A stretch of DNA of 64,000 nt, from the NCBI RefSeq assembly GCF_003589595.1, contig NW_020654748.1:7780237-7844236 (forward strand), given 5' to 3'. The stretch comes from Hyposmocoma kahamanoa (lineage: Eukaryota; Arthropoda; Insecta; Lepidoptera; Cosmopterigidae). The translations under genes were made by a program, and so were the position numbers. Of the stretch, positions 1-12,200 are shown piece after piece (position 1 is the stretch's first letter; the number at the start of each line of letters is the position of its first letter). The notes under the pieces were generated by a model, which ran no database searches, was not told where the DNA came from, and saw only the letters and a program-made list of their open reading frames with translations.

Positions 1-119
1 ACAATTGTTTATTATATAATTTGTTATTGATATGAATGTGTAAGCGAATCATAGGTTTGAAGTTAAAGTCTTTAAATACCAGAATGACATGCGTAATTTA
101 AAAAGTCTGATAAAAGTAC

Positions 120-238
120 CTAAGAATGATATACGCCATTAAACAGTGTGTTATCTCCTGCCTTTAGGACGAAGACAAACGGATGGTTCGCTGTAAATTT
201 GGCTGGCGGGGGCATGCTGAGAGCTACTGGTCTGAATG
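120..238 (-). CDS. Copy A exon 9 cassette 4 (open, predicted P1 Leu)
   Basis: Alternative RCL/C-terminal exon. It follows an acceptor TTTTCAG and is 119 nt (2 + 117). With the G from exon 8 it reads [15 protein letters not shown], then [11 protein letters not shown] and LFNGVYHS, stop TAG. Counting from P15 Gly of the hinge in exon 8 puts Leu at P1 and Ser at P1', and the Phe falls at P8' as in antitrypsin. The stop codon is immediately followed by GTACTT, a splice donor, as in most cassettes. P1 Leu suggests a chymotrypsin- or elastase-like target (inference). Confidence 0.85.
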
Positions 239-3200
239 CTGAAAATAACAATTGTGTTGAATTGGTAAATATGTACAATGAGCTCGAGTACTAGGAAGGA
301 TTTAACTTTCTTGTTGGAGACCCCTAGAGGTCATACTACATATCAACTTGGACGAATTATAAAATGGAAATTGAAAAATCTGCTTATATGGATTTAAAAG
401 CGATGACAAAATATGTTGAAATGAAAATGTGAAACGTAGTTACAACGTAAATATTATTATTCCAGTTTGATGCAATTATCTAAGAATGATATACGCCATC
501 AAGGAGTATATTTCCTCCCTCCTTCAGGAAAGAGACAAACAGATGGTCAGCTAAAAATTCATCTAACTGAAATATTGTTAAACTTTCAAGATCTGCTTGG
601 AATGCTGATAATGAACAGCAATTGGGCGGAAAGAAGAAAAGAACAATACTTGCGACAGGACAAGAGTAATAAAATGTATATGGAACGAAACGAAGAATTT
701 TTGATAGTATTTCTTTAAAATTAAATAATACTCTTAATATAGTAATGTATCCCAAATGACTTCACCACGTTCAACCTGTCTCCCAAATGCAAACCACAAA
801 AGGCGGGCTTGAGAACTGTGATTTATTTATCGAGACAAAGAATAATAACGTTATTTTGTAGATGCATAAGTAGATTTTTGCTTTATTTATTCGACTAATA
901 TTTATTGATTTTATTGAATAGCGGTGACTACACCGCTATTATATAGTACTTATTATTATTATATAGTTGGTACTAACCAAAAGTCCTAAAATCTGCCCGA
1001 TCGCAATACTATTAAATTATCATGAAAATATTGCAGAATTGTGCAAAAAACTTTGCAACTACGAGTACTATAAAAGCGTTTTTGATCAGCACAAAGTCAT
1101 AATCATTCCGGCACATCTCACCACGTGCAAAATAAGAAAACAACCCCAATCCTAATAAGAAAATGCTTTTAGCTATTAGTACCTAAGAGTTAAAAACTCA
1201 ATTAAAGAGAATATATTGTCTTCCCTTCAAGAAAAAGATGAACGGATGATCGCCTAGAATTCGGGGCGACCCCAACGTACAGATGAGGGATAATAATATG
1301 CGAAGTGAAATGCTGCAATTATATGCTTAGGAATGAATTTTATAAAAAACCGCCCTCAAAAGTTTGTGGAATTATACCTATATAGCTGTAGGCCAAGTTT
1401 TATTAAAATCGGTTAACGGAAAGTGGGTGAAATCGAATAAACCGTATTCATCCCCTAATTTGCCACCCGTAGAGGTGGAATATTTTCTTTAAATTTCAAT
1501 GGGATCACTACCGAGGTACCCCCTTTCCAACAAAAAAAAAAAAGAATCATCGAAATCACAATCGTAACAGTGCTCGCGTAACATACACACAAAAAATATG
1601 GAACAAGTCGAATTAAGAACATTTTCAGGAGGTTAGGTAAGGAACAGTTAATTTTGAAATAGTTTTTTACGATAAGATGCCACGCTATAAAGAAAATAGA
1701 CGCCATCTACATTTACACATACAACATTCCACTATTATCTCTCGGGGTAGGGTTTAACATAATTACTATGCATTATGCATAAAATACATAATTATGATAA
1801 ATTGATGCTTCCAGCTAAGAAAAATCTAATGATGAACGAAAATGTATTGATGAAATATGGTTAACGAACGGGGAATGTGAATTTTAATTATTAATTATTT
1901 TGGGCGTGGTTAATTTCACAGTCTTCTGCATAGAACAGAAATATCATTAATTTTTTATCAGCAATGCATTACACATGCTTTATTTTAGTGTAAATGTTCC
2001 CAAACTTTTTGGCTCACTAAGAAAAATTAACCACCGCCACAAAAAATAATTGAAAACACATAGTTTTATATTAACTTAATACAAAAAGGAAATTATAAGG
2101 AAAAAATATATGTATATGTAGTGTCGTTTATATAGATAATTCAGGTTTTTTTTCTTCAAATTCGGTAGCACCCGTTGGAAGCATCAGCGACCCACAATTG
2201 CCCCCGAGACCCCTATGACTCTACTTCCCTAGGACTCTTCAGCCTCACACACTTTGGAAAACTATGTTTTATAGTACTTATTTGTTTGAAGTACCTAAAT
2301 ACGAAAAACTCCATTAAATATTATATCGTTTTCAATCTTTAGAATATATACGAAGGGATGATCTGCTTGGAATTGTTGGTCGAAGTAGGTATTACAGAAA
2401 TATGCATATTTCTGTAATTTAAAAAGAAATATTGTTTGAAAATGTCTGAGAGCAAACTAGTGGCGAGTAAATTAATCACCAAAATTATTATGTTTTATTA
2501 AAGTTATCTATTGATAACTGTTTGTGTCGCGCAACTTACGTCACTATGATCGAATTTCGCTATTTTGAAAAATGCCGTGTTTGTTGTATTACTGGATAAT
2601 TTCTGTACTGAGATTATTTTATGTACATGGTATACTACCTCAGCTCAAATATAATTTTTTCCGTACAAATAGAGTTCATTGTGCTTGGGTCGAGCGGCTT
2701 TATTATTTATTATAAATTAGAATTTATTTTATTATATATTAGAATTTATTTTTTTACGAACGAAATTAAAGCCATTTGAAAAATGTATAATGTATAGTAT
2801 ACGTGTTCTATTTAGATCAGTTATATAAAAAAAAATTGGTATAAGTCAAGTACTTATTAGATACAACGGTTTTCTTGTAAACGTTCGAGATAAGTTTGTT
2901 TTCATTTTTGTAGGGAAAATTTTTATGAATCGTGTTTTCACACTGTATTATTATCAGTGTATATTCTGAATTTTACTATATATTTTTTCAAAAGTGATTG
3001 GTTCAACACTTTCACTGTTATGACGAATCAACCAAAGTAATTTGAGGTAGAATATACTTTTAAGGCCACAAAAAGACATAAATATTTTTAATATTATCGA
3101 TTTCAATGTCAATGAGCATTATTCTAACACTGAACAGTACCTTACAATATTATTGCAAAAACATGCAAATTTTATTGTTAATTTACGAGTATAATTACTG

Positions 3201-6200
3201 CAACACGTATATGATCGGATCATCAAGAAATATTTGTGAAATATGTTAACAAAGAAAATGAAACTATTTTCCCGGATTTAAATCGCGTATATTTGTATTT
3301 CAAACCAACCGACGTTTCGGGCCCTTTACAGGTCCCATGGTCACGGTTGACTGAGGTGGTACAGTCTTCAACCAGTTATGTCTAATATTGATGCAAACCA
3401 CCCTATTTTTTCTCTATAGTTACAATAGTCATAAATTAAATACCTTATTTTTAATTTTACAAAGAAAACATTCCAATTTACGCTATATTAAATTTTACAA
3501 ATTATTTTATTATATTACGACACCGTCGTGTAAACAAGTCTGCGGTCTGCGAGCATGTCATGGATAAACCTACACATTCAATGAAGTTTGACAAACCCCG
3601 GGTCCTTGCAAAAGAAGTCCGTTATCTACCCAGGATGCTGGAGAGGCCTTTGAAATTAAAAAACATCCTAATTTCAACAGGGAAGATGGTTTCTCAGTAC
3701 CACCAGTTTGGGATCCAGTATTTCCTCTAATGAAAAATCCCAAACAGACATAAGACTGCAGTACTAATTAATATGTTTTAGCTTATTCTAATTTCTATTA
3801 ATAATTAATTGAACTTAATAAAAATTTATTCGATAAAATAATTTGTAAAACTTAATATAGCGTAAATTGGAATGTTTTCTTTGTAAAATTAAAAATAAGG
3901 TATTTAATTAATAACTATTGTAACTATAGTGAAAAAATAGGGTGGTTTGCGTCAATATTAGACATAACTGGTTGAAGACTGTACCACCTCAGTCAACCGT
4001 GACCATGGGACCTGTAAAGGGCCCGAAACGTTCGGTTTGTTTGAAAAAACAAATATACGCGATTTAAATCCGGAAAAATAGTTTCATTTTCTATGTGTAA
4101 CAATCGCGAAAACCTAAGAACTCGATATATGTGAACAACTTAACAAAATAATAATATAGAAATTTAAACTTTACTCCTAAAAATTAAAACAAGCGTTTGA
4201 AAGATATATACAATAATTATGTATACATTCCAACAGTCACCAGTCTAAAACCTGACTGTAAGTAATTATGTCAATCAATTCTGTTTGCCTATAAATTCAA
4301 TAAATACATAATCAATCTTCTACCACCAACATTTTTGAATGAATAAAAAATTTGTACTAAGAAGCAGTCCAAATTCATGTTTCAAGAACTTTGGGTAAGG
4401 TAGAGTTAATGTTATAAAATTCTATTCATAGTGTACTTTGACGACTAATATAAAAAGAGATTTGCGAAATATAACACTCTGATCGTCCACTAAAAACTAC
4501 GTATAATTTATATAATTGTCATTTATACTCTTACATACTTGGTATGTTTAAAAAATACTTTTAAGCGTGAAGTGAATTATGAAATAATAATGTTGTATTC
4601 GAAGCAACGCGCTTAGGTACTATTAGAAAAAGCGTAGGTTTAGTTAGCCTTATACATTAAACGAAAAAAATAATTTGTCATTTTATATCACTTAACGAGA
4701 AAATATGCAATGTAACATAAGAAAATATTCTATGTAATCGTGGGTATCCATTAGGTTTGCGAACCAACTGTGTTCCGCGCATTTGCGACTGCTCCACTAG
4801 TGGATACGTTCTCACACAACGTTGCACGCTTTTGTTGACGCGAAGGAAGCAAGACGTTTTAGCAGAATCGATGCGCTAACCTAACGGAGCACTCGGTTTT
4901 CTTGTAGTGATGCGCGGAACGTCTCCATTTAAGCGGTTATAAATGCGCGGAGCAGAGTTGGTGCGTGGTACACGTACACCCATACTTATTAAATTCCAGT
5001 GGTATAAATAGTATGTTCTAATAATATTAAACATATGTATAGTGCCGTTTCTGCACAACTATGCCTAAATGGGAAGTTGTGTAGTACTTCAGATTCCTAT
5101 TTCGAGTGCTTTAATGTTGGTTTCGATTTCTTGGAACAGATATATAGAATTACGATTCTAAAAATATCATACAGACTTAAGGTAACGTAGGGCCTCTCTC
5201 AAATGTATCTATTCTTAATACGATTTAGGTATTGTAGGGTGTGAGAGATTTGAGTTTAGGCGAAAACGAAATCTATTAATACATTACAGAAGGATTTTTA
5301 GAAGTGATATAAATAGCCCAGTAGCACTTCAATCTATTCGTTTGTTAGCGCCTCAAAATTATACGTGATTAGGCGTTCCATGCCGCCTTCAACAGTTTGC
5401 GACACCAGACGCCTGCAATTCCTCCAAGCCTAGAGCTTGTCTTGCTCAATACTCTCTTGGACGATATGTTCACCGATAAGTTACCGAAACTAATAAATAA
5501 TTTTGACATTTTTCTGAATAACTACTTGACATGATCATAGAGTGTACTTAACATTACTGATTATTATATTTTTATTGTTTTATTTTTTTTCTGTCTTATG
5601 AGCATTGGAAGTGTTTTGGGTGACACTGTAAACTCACAATGTATATTACTAAATAAACAAATAAATGGCGTTTCAGGTGGTAGACATAGAGTATATCCCC
5701 GTGATCCCGTTTAACAGAGGTCCGCCAAAATGCTTACCATTTCCAGTAGCTGCTTCAGCACCTTGTTCATTGACTTCAATAAATGCTTTTTGGACGGCTT
5801 TACTCACGTACAGCCTTTCTCCGCTCTTTAACAAACGACTCAATTGGGCTTGTTGAGGTTCAAAAATCCGTTTCACATCGAGCTGAGAATATTTAAAACA
5901 TTATATGATATATATATAGTGTATATATTATATATAGTATATTTAATACGAAAAAATTATGTGATTTTGGAGAAATTTGATGGTTTACTGTTTATTGTGA
6001 TACACAATAAACGGTAAACGACGTCATAGATACCTATGACGTCGTTTTTATGTCGATAAATTAATGTCAATGTAAATTTACATTTTTTATAAATAATGTC
6101 TTTATTCGGTAATGTATGCTTCTATAAACAGGGTACCCCACGGCTATGCGACACGGAGGAAAGAACTTTAAATATATAGATATAAAGTAGATGGGATATT

Positions 6201-9200
6201 TTGTCAAACTAAGCTTTATTTTTATAATCTCAGTGCAGAGTACTAAAACCGACCTCAAAAGTTATTAATCCCCTAGTTTGCCACCCTTGAAAGGTGGAAT
6301 ATTTTCTTCAAATTTAAATGGGACTAGTATTGTATCCTTTTTCCAACAAAAAAAGAATCACCAAAATCGATTCACAAATAACATACATACACAACGCATA
6401 TGCACAACATATACAACGCGTGAATATCGTCGCTTAAATGCTTAACGGCCGCAAGTCAAAAGTTCACTTTTTTACAGGAGAGGCGATCAAAGTTTTCGAC
6501 CACATTTTTTAAAATGTTAAAATTGTTTTATTTTTAAATACCCATGTATTTATACTCAAAATATGCGTATCATAAGGTTCTATAAATTTGTAAACATAGA
6601 CACAACTCACAAAAGGACTATTTAGCTCAAAAGTTAGCCACGAAAGTGCGGAATGCCAAACGGGCATTTGCGTTTGCGTGACTTCGTGTAGTATTAAAGT
6701 TTGACCGTTTTCAAACACATTTTTGCAATAAAAACATTTTTAAATTTTTTTGTGATGCGGCGGTTTAGCATTTATGCGACGATATATACAAAAAAAAATT
6801 CAGAACCTCTTCCTTTTTTTTGAAGTCGGTTGAAAAGTAACTAGTACTGCATTCCAAGCGAAGTAATGCGAGCATTAGTGCGTGCCTGATTTTGAAGGGT
6901 AAGGGTGCTAGTGAAATCACTGGCACATGGGACTTGTTAAGTTATGTCTCAGGGTAACGAATGCAGTGGCTGTGCAGATTAGAGCAGATCTTTGCAATTT
7001 AAAACTGTGATTGGCATTCCAACATTGCTCGTGACGACGATGCTGATGTTGCATTCATAGCGACTATAATGGTTGTCACCGGCCAAATACAATAAAATAA
7101 TTTATTTCATATTATCAATATTACTATTTAAAATATAATATCAAATGATAATATGATCGTTACCGATATAAACTAAATGATTATAAAATAGAGTAGTATA
7201 ACTAAAGAATATACATAAACTCAAATAAAAATAAAATTACAATTTCTTGGAAAGAAATTTCTCTACACTGTAGAATTAATTCATTATCCAATTAAACGAG
7301 TTTTTGTAGGCAAAATACGTTTCGTCGTTTGTGTGATGAATCCAGTTTTTGATAAATGTTAAATTTACACTTATAGAAGATGGCTACTTGTATTACGTGG
7401 TTACATGTGAGAGCAATAAAAAGTAGTTTAAAAGTAGTAAAAGCGTGCATTTTATTTTAAAAAGTGTTCTACGACATACCAATTTGTAACACTTTTCAGG
7501 TTTGTAGATAGGCGTTCATAGAATCGGGAACCTATTTTCCGCGGATTTCTTGTTTAAAATTCCGTTTTCTTCATTTCGCAGGCCCGGACTCCGCCCGTAT
7601 ATCGCTCAAGTTAGTGTTCAAGTTTTAACGCGCATAAATTATTATTATAGCATATATTGTGAATTCATTATATGGTGTTTTATTACTTGACCATTACACA
7701 ACATCTAGATAGAGCCTACAATATTCCTAGCATTAACCGTGCTGATGTTATATCCGGAGAGGTTAGCTTATTCTAGTTAATTTAAATCCAACTTAGATTC
7801 GGGTGCACAGGAAGGTAAAGTGGCTAACTACGACAGTTTTTTTATGATACCAAATGACGGGACAAATAAGTCGTGCGCCTGGTGGTAAGCGACATGCCTG
7901 TCCATAAAGTTGCAATGCCGTTCAAAGCTTTAAAACGCAAAGATCTGAGGGGTACTTCCACTGCGCCCGTCACTCTGATACATAAGTTGAAAAGTCCCAT
8001 GTGCCTGTAATTTCACCAGCAAATTTATCCTTCAAAACTGAAAGGCAATCGAATGGACAAGTTCTTTCACAAGGAGCTCTACGCTACTACAATTACAATA
8101 TGTGCAATGCTTACTTTTTTAAGAACATCCTTAAGATTAATTTCGGTTTCAATCTTGAATTTAGGCAATGCTACATTAACGGTAAAAGTGGACATCTTTG
8201 AAGTAGCTGATGTCAAGGCGGAAGGATCTTTAAGTTTTTCTACGAGAGCATCAAGACCGTCAACTTCTTTGGGTAGAATCACGATGAAAGAGGCTTGAAG
8301 TCCTGAATAAGGGAGCTCCAGCACCTAGAAACATGTTTATGGTTGTATTTTTTTTAATTAAAACAGGATCTAGAGCTGAGGAGATTTTATTTATTATATC
8401 CTGATGAAGGGTTTGCATGTATCTGTGTAAATAATAATTATATTAATACTTCCTACATTCACAGATGAAATTTATTTAATTATTTTACCTGAGCATTCAA
8501 CTCGACGCTATCATAATAGCTGAAGAAGCTTCGTATGTGCATCATTGGAACTTTGATTGTTTTGTCTTTAGAAACGTGGAAGTCTTCCTCCTCGGTGTTT
8601 TCATTGTTGAAAGGTCTGTTCCAAAGACCCTATATTTTTGAAAATTTGTTGAGAATAAAAAAAATAAAAAATAAAAATATTGTGCATAGTAGTTATAAGT
8701 AGGTTTACAATTTGTTTTTTAATATCAATCACATTATGAATTGTAAAAGTTTATAATATGTTTTTGAACTTTTGACATTTTCAATTCACTTACTTTGAAA
8801 TAAATAGCGTTGACCAGTACACTGCGAGTGTCGGAATCTAAGCTATCTGCCGATACTAAATCTTTGATACGTTTGTTGGTTTGATCTTCGACCTATGAAG
8901 TGAAGAATGAAATGATTTTAATATACCAATTGTTCAACAACAAGCATCTATTATCTATTATTTAGGATAGGAACTGTTTACCCAACTATTGATTTCTTTT
9001 GCGGTTTCTGTGTTCTTCGTAAAATCTACGTTCTTCACCTCAGACTTGAAGACATCTTTGATGACGTCAGAAAATTCTGGATTCAACTCAAAATGCTCAG
9101 CAACATATATTTTGCTAGCTGTTTTGAGCTCTATACCTCTTACTGATTGCAACTTGTCGTTCAGCCGAGGAAACGCAGCTTTTGTCTAATAAGGAAAAAA

Positions 9201-12200
9201 ACATGTCAACGAAACTTAGTTTGAGATGTATCGGTTTATGCAAATTTAATTTGTTTAAGTCACTGGTAATAAAATGTGTTCAATGGTCGAGATCGTCTTT
9301 CATCCGAATACACCACACACATGTCAGAATTTACTTACATCAATATCGTTACGGAGACCAATGGCCGTGAGAAGCTCATCATGGGTTGCGCCTTCCGATG
9401 CCAAACTAAGTTGGGCCAGAGGAGTGAACACAGAGAACGCAGACAATACCACACTTTTATTCGGGTTGCTCATTACCACTTCCTGTAAAAAAAATCCTTT
9501 ATGTCGTCACGCGAGTGTTTCGTGTTTTTGTAACGAAATTTTAGAAATTTTAAACGATACGGTACCTACAACAATTTGAAAAGGTCAATAAAATTGATTT
9601 CGTGATATAATTCTGTACACTATATGGATAATGTGTTTTTCGGATATACACTAACACTTGAAACGTTTTCTTTTTATTTTATTATTATACCAAGTGACGG
9701 GATGAATAAGTAGTGCGTCTGTTGGTAAGCGACACGCCTGTCCATAGCAGTTGCAGTGCCACTCAGAGCTTTAAATCACGAAAATCTGAGGGGCACTGCA
9801 GCTGCAACGTCACTCTCAGACACAAAATGACAAAACAGAGACACAAGTCACATGTGCCTGTAATTTCACCAGCACCCTTACGAAGTACTGCTCACATTAC
9901 TGCTTGGCGGCAAAAATAAGTACTTCCTTGGATGAACTCTTTCACAAAGAGCTCTACTGCTTCTCAAGAGTTTTAAGTTCCAAAATTTAATAACCTAAGC
10001 TCCGTCGTATCCAATTGAACAAACCATTTTGGAGAAGTCTTCTTAGCTATTTTAATAATTTTCTATCCTTCTTGAAAACAGATTCTTATTTCGATAGGTG
10101 AGAAATTATATTTCCTTTGTAACATTATATAATAGTATGCAGCATTACTGCATGGTTCATATTTTCGAAGTCAACTTTTTTCTTGTTAAATTTAAGTTTA
10201 TGGACTCAGGCTGACTAAAGATACAAACGACATTTGAATAAGGTAAAGCGCCAAACCCTATGAGAGCATTCAGCCAATCTCCTCAAAGGGAAAGATTTTA
10301 CTCTGTTTGTTCTGAGTGGTACGTAAGTGTCTAATTCTAATAAACTCAAGAACAATCTTATTATACACTTAAGTTCAGGAAATACGCTTTTTTATCTACA
10401 AGTAATTCATATAAGTCGTATTTATTCTAAGTAACTAATTCATGGTACCTATTCAGTTAGTATGTTGCAACTGTGGTTGCAAGCTTCCTATTGCGGTGGT
10501 TTTGTACTTATGAAATGTTACTAATTTTTATCTTTTTCACCGTATTTATTGATAAATCCTGTGGTAGCAAGTTCACATCCCGGTCAAATAGCATTGTTTT
10601 TTTTTCTTTACTTTTGTGTAGAAATTAGTTTAACCACATGTATGGTTTAATCATTCGTTTTTGGTTAAAAAGTGAGTTTATTTACTTTTTTGTTTACTTT
10701 ATATATTTAATCCCTTTTAGCCTGTTATTAATATTTAAGGGTAATATTCGGTAATTGTTGTTTATAGCATAGTTCAATTTTTTTCTGTATTTATTCATGC
10801 TGTATCTAATCACTGTTTGTACCATTACCAAAAGAAATTTAAAAAAATATATAATCGTTTGTGATATTGCCATCACACTTCTGTTAAGGTTCCATTTACT
10901 ATAGAACTTCAAATTGTACCTTTTTATAAGTATAACAAATGGGTGTGTTATAAGTGTGTTGTAAGGGGTCTGCGACTTCATAACAACTAGTGGTATAATT
11001 CCCGTATTTTATAAATTACCTTTGTAATTCTAAAAATTGTAACATACTTGGGCCGCACTATAAGTTTCCGGAATGAATAAGAAAAAAATACTATAAATGG
11101 TCAGAAATTAACTTATTGTTTCTCAAAACATTCCCCGTTAGCGTTAATGCACTTTTTCATACGAATGAGCCAATTTTGAAAGATTTATGCCACTCCTCGG
11201 TGACAATCTCTGAAACATATTTTTCATACTCTTCGACAGCCTCTTCAGGTAATGAAAACCGTTGACTGCATAACTGGTTCTTAATTTTTGGAAATAAATA
11301 AAAGTCACAAGGTGCCAGGTCGGGACTGTACGCGGAATGGCTCATAAGGTCAACATTGTTTACCTTCAAAAATTTACTTGCCTGTCTGGCCGTGTGAGAA
11401 CTGGCATTATCGTGGTGCAAGATGATACGGCGTTTACGGTTATTTTTACGGAGTTTGTCAATAACTTCCGGCAAACAAATGGTCGTGTACCAATCACTAT
11501 TCACGATACAATAATCTCCAAAGCAACAGTAGCGACGTGTCCAGTTTTAATAAAAAAAGAAAGCAATCATCCGCTTAAAGGCACTTTGCTCGCGCGCCAC
11601 CATGGTTGGTTGCGGCTCATCCCAAAAGACCCATACGCTCGATTGCTGCTTTGTTTTGGAATCGTAACTATAAATCCATGTTTCGTCATCTGTTACTATA
11701 TCTCACACCAAATTTGACGCCCCTTCGTTGAATCTGGTAAGCATGGCATTGCACCAAGTGACGCGATCCGTTTTTTGAGCCTCAATCACATTGTGTGGGA
11801 TTTGGGTGAGAGCACAGCTTTTTCACACCCGAATGTTTGTGTAGTATTGATTGTGTTTGACTCATGCCTATGCCTAAAGATGCCCGAATCTCCAGGTACA
11901 TCACATACCTGTCTGTTTTGATCATGCGGCGCACAGCATCGATGTTTTTGTTGTTCACAGCAGTGGACGGGCGACCATTACGAAATTGATCACTGAGATT
12001 CACACGACCGCGTTTGAATTCTGCAAAACCAGCTATAAATAGTCGCGTTGCGTGGTGCTACATCACCAAAAACAGTTTGAAGCCAAGCGAAGCTCTGCTG
12101 AGCTGTTAAATTACACTTAAAGTCGTAGAAAATCATACTACGCGAACTTTCAAGAGTTAAAACCATGGTGATGTAGACAACCAATTTCTGGAATGACGCC

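Larger units (their letters stand above)
3242..4105. mobile_element. Penelope-like element remnant with inverted terminal repeats
   Basis: Two arms of about 255 bp (3252-3540 and 3840-4096) are inverted copies, as the pseudo-LTRs of Penelope-like elements often are. Between them the plus strand (about 3545-3760) reads [19 protein letters not shown] and, after a frameshift, [17 protein letters not shown] then VWDP, stop. This resembles the tail that follows the GIY-YIG domain in Penelope-like proteins. The reverse transcriptase is absent. Class assignment is inference from these motifs. Confidence 0.5.
5883..8114. other. Intron 7 of copy A, repeat-filled
   Basis: Contains a TA-rich run (5908-5942), a hairpin with arms ACGTCATAG/CTATGACGT near 6020-6045, a GGAGGTT-family repeat (6230-6440) and two SINE-like copies (6840-7060, 7842-8075). 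No reading frame of interest was found. Confidence 0.6.

Noticed and set aside
4876..5058. 60-codon minus-strand frame between exon 8 and the array as another cassette
   Set aside because: Lacks ADHPF and LFNG motifs and falls in an inserted GC-rich segment.
8053..9579. Plus-strand frames of 60-100 codons over serpin copy A
   Set aside because: Shadows of exons 3-7; same for 56247-56471 and 57063-57716 over copy C.
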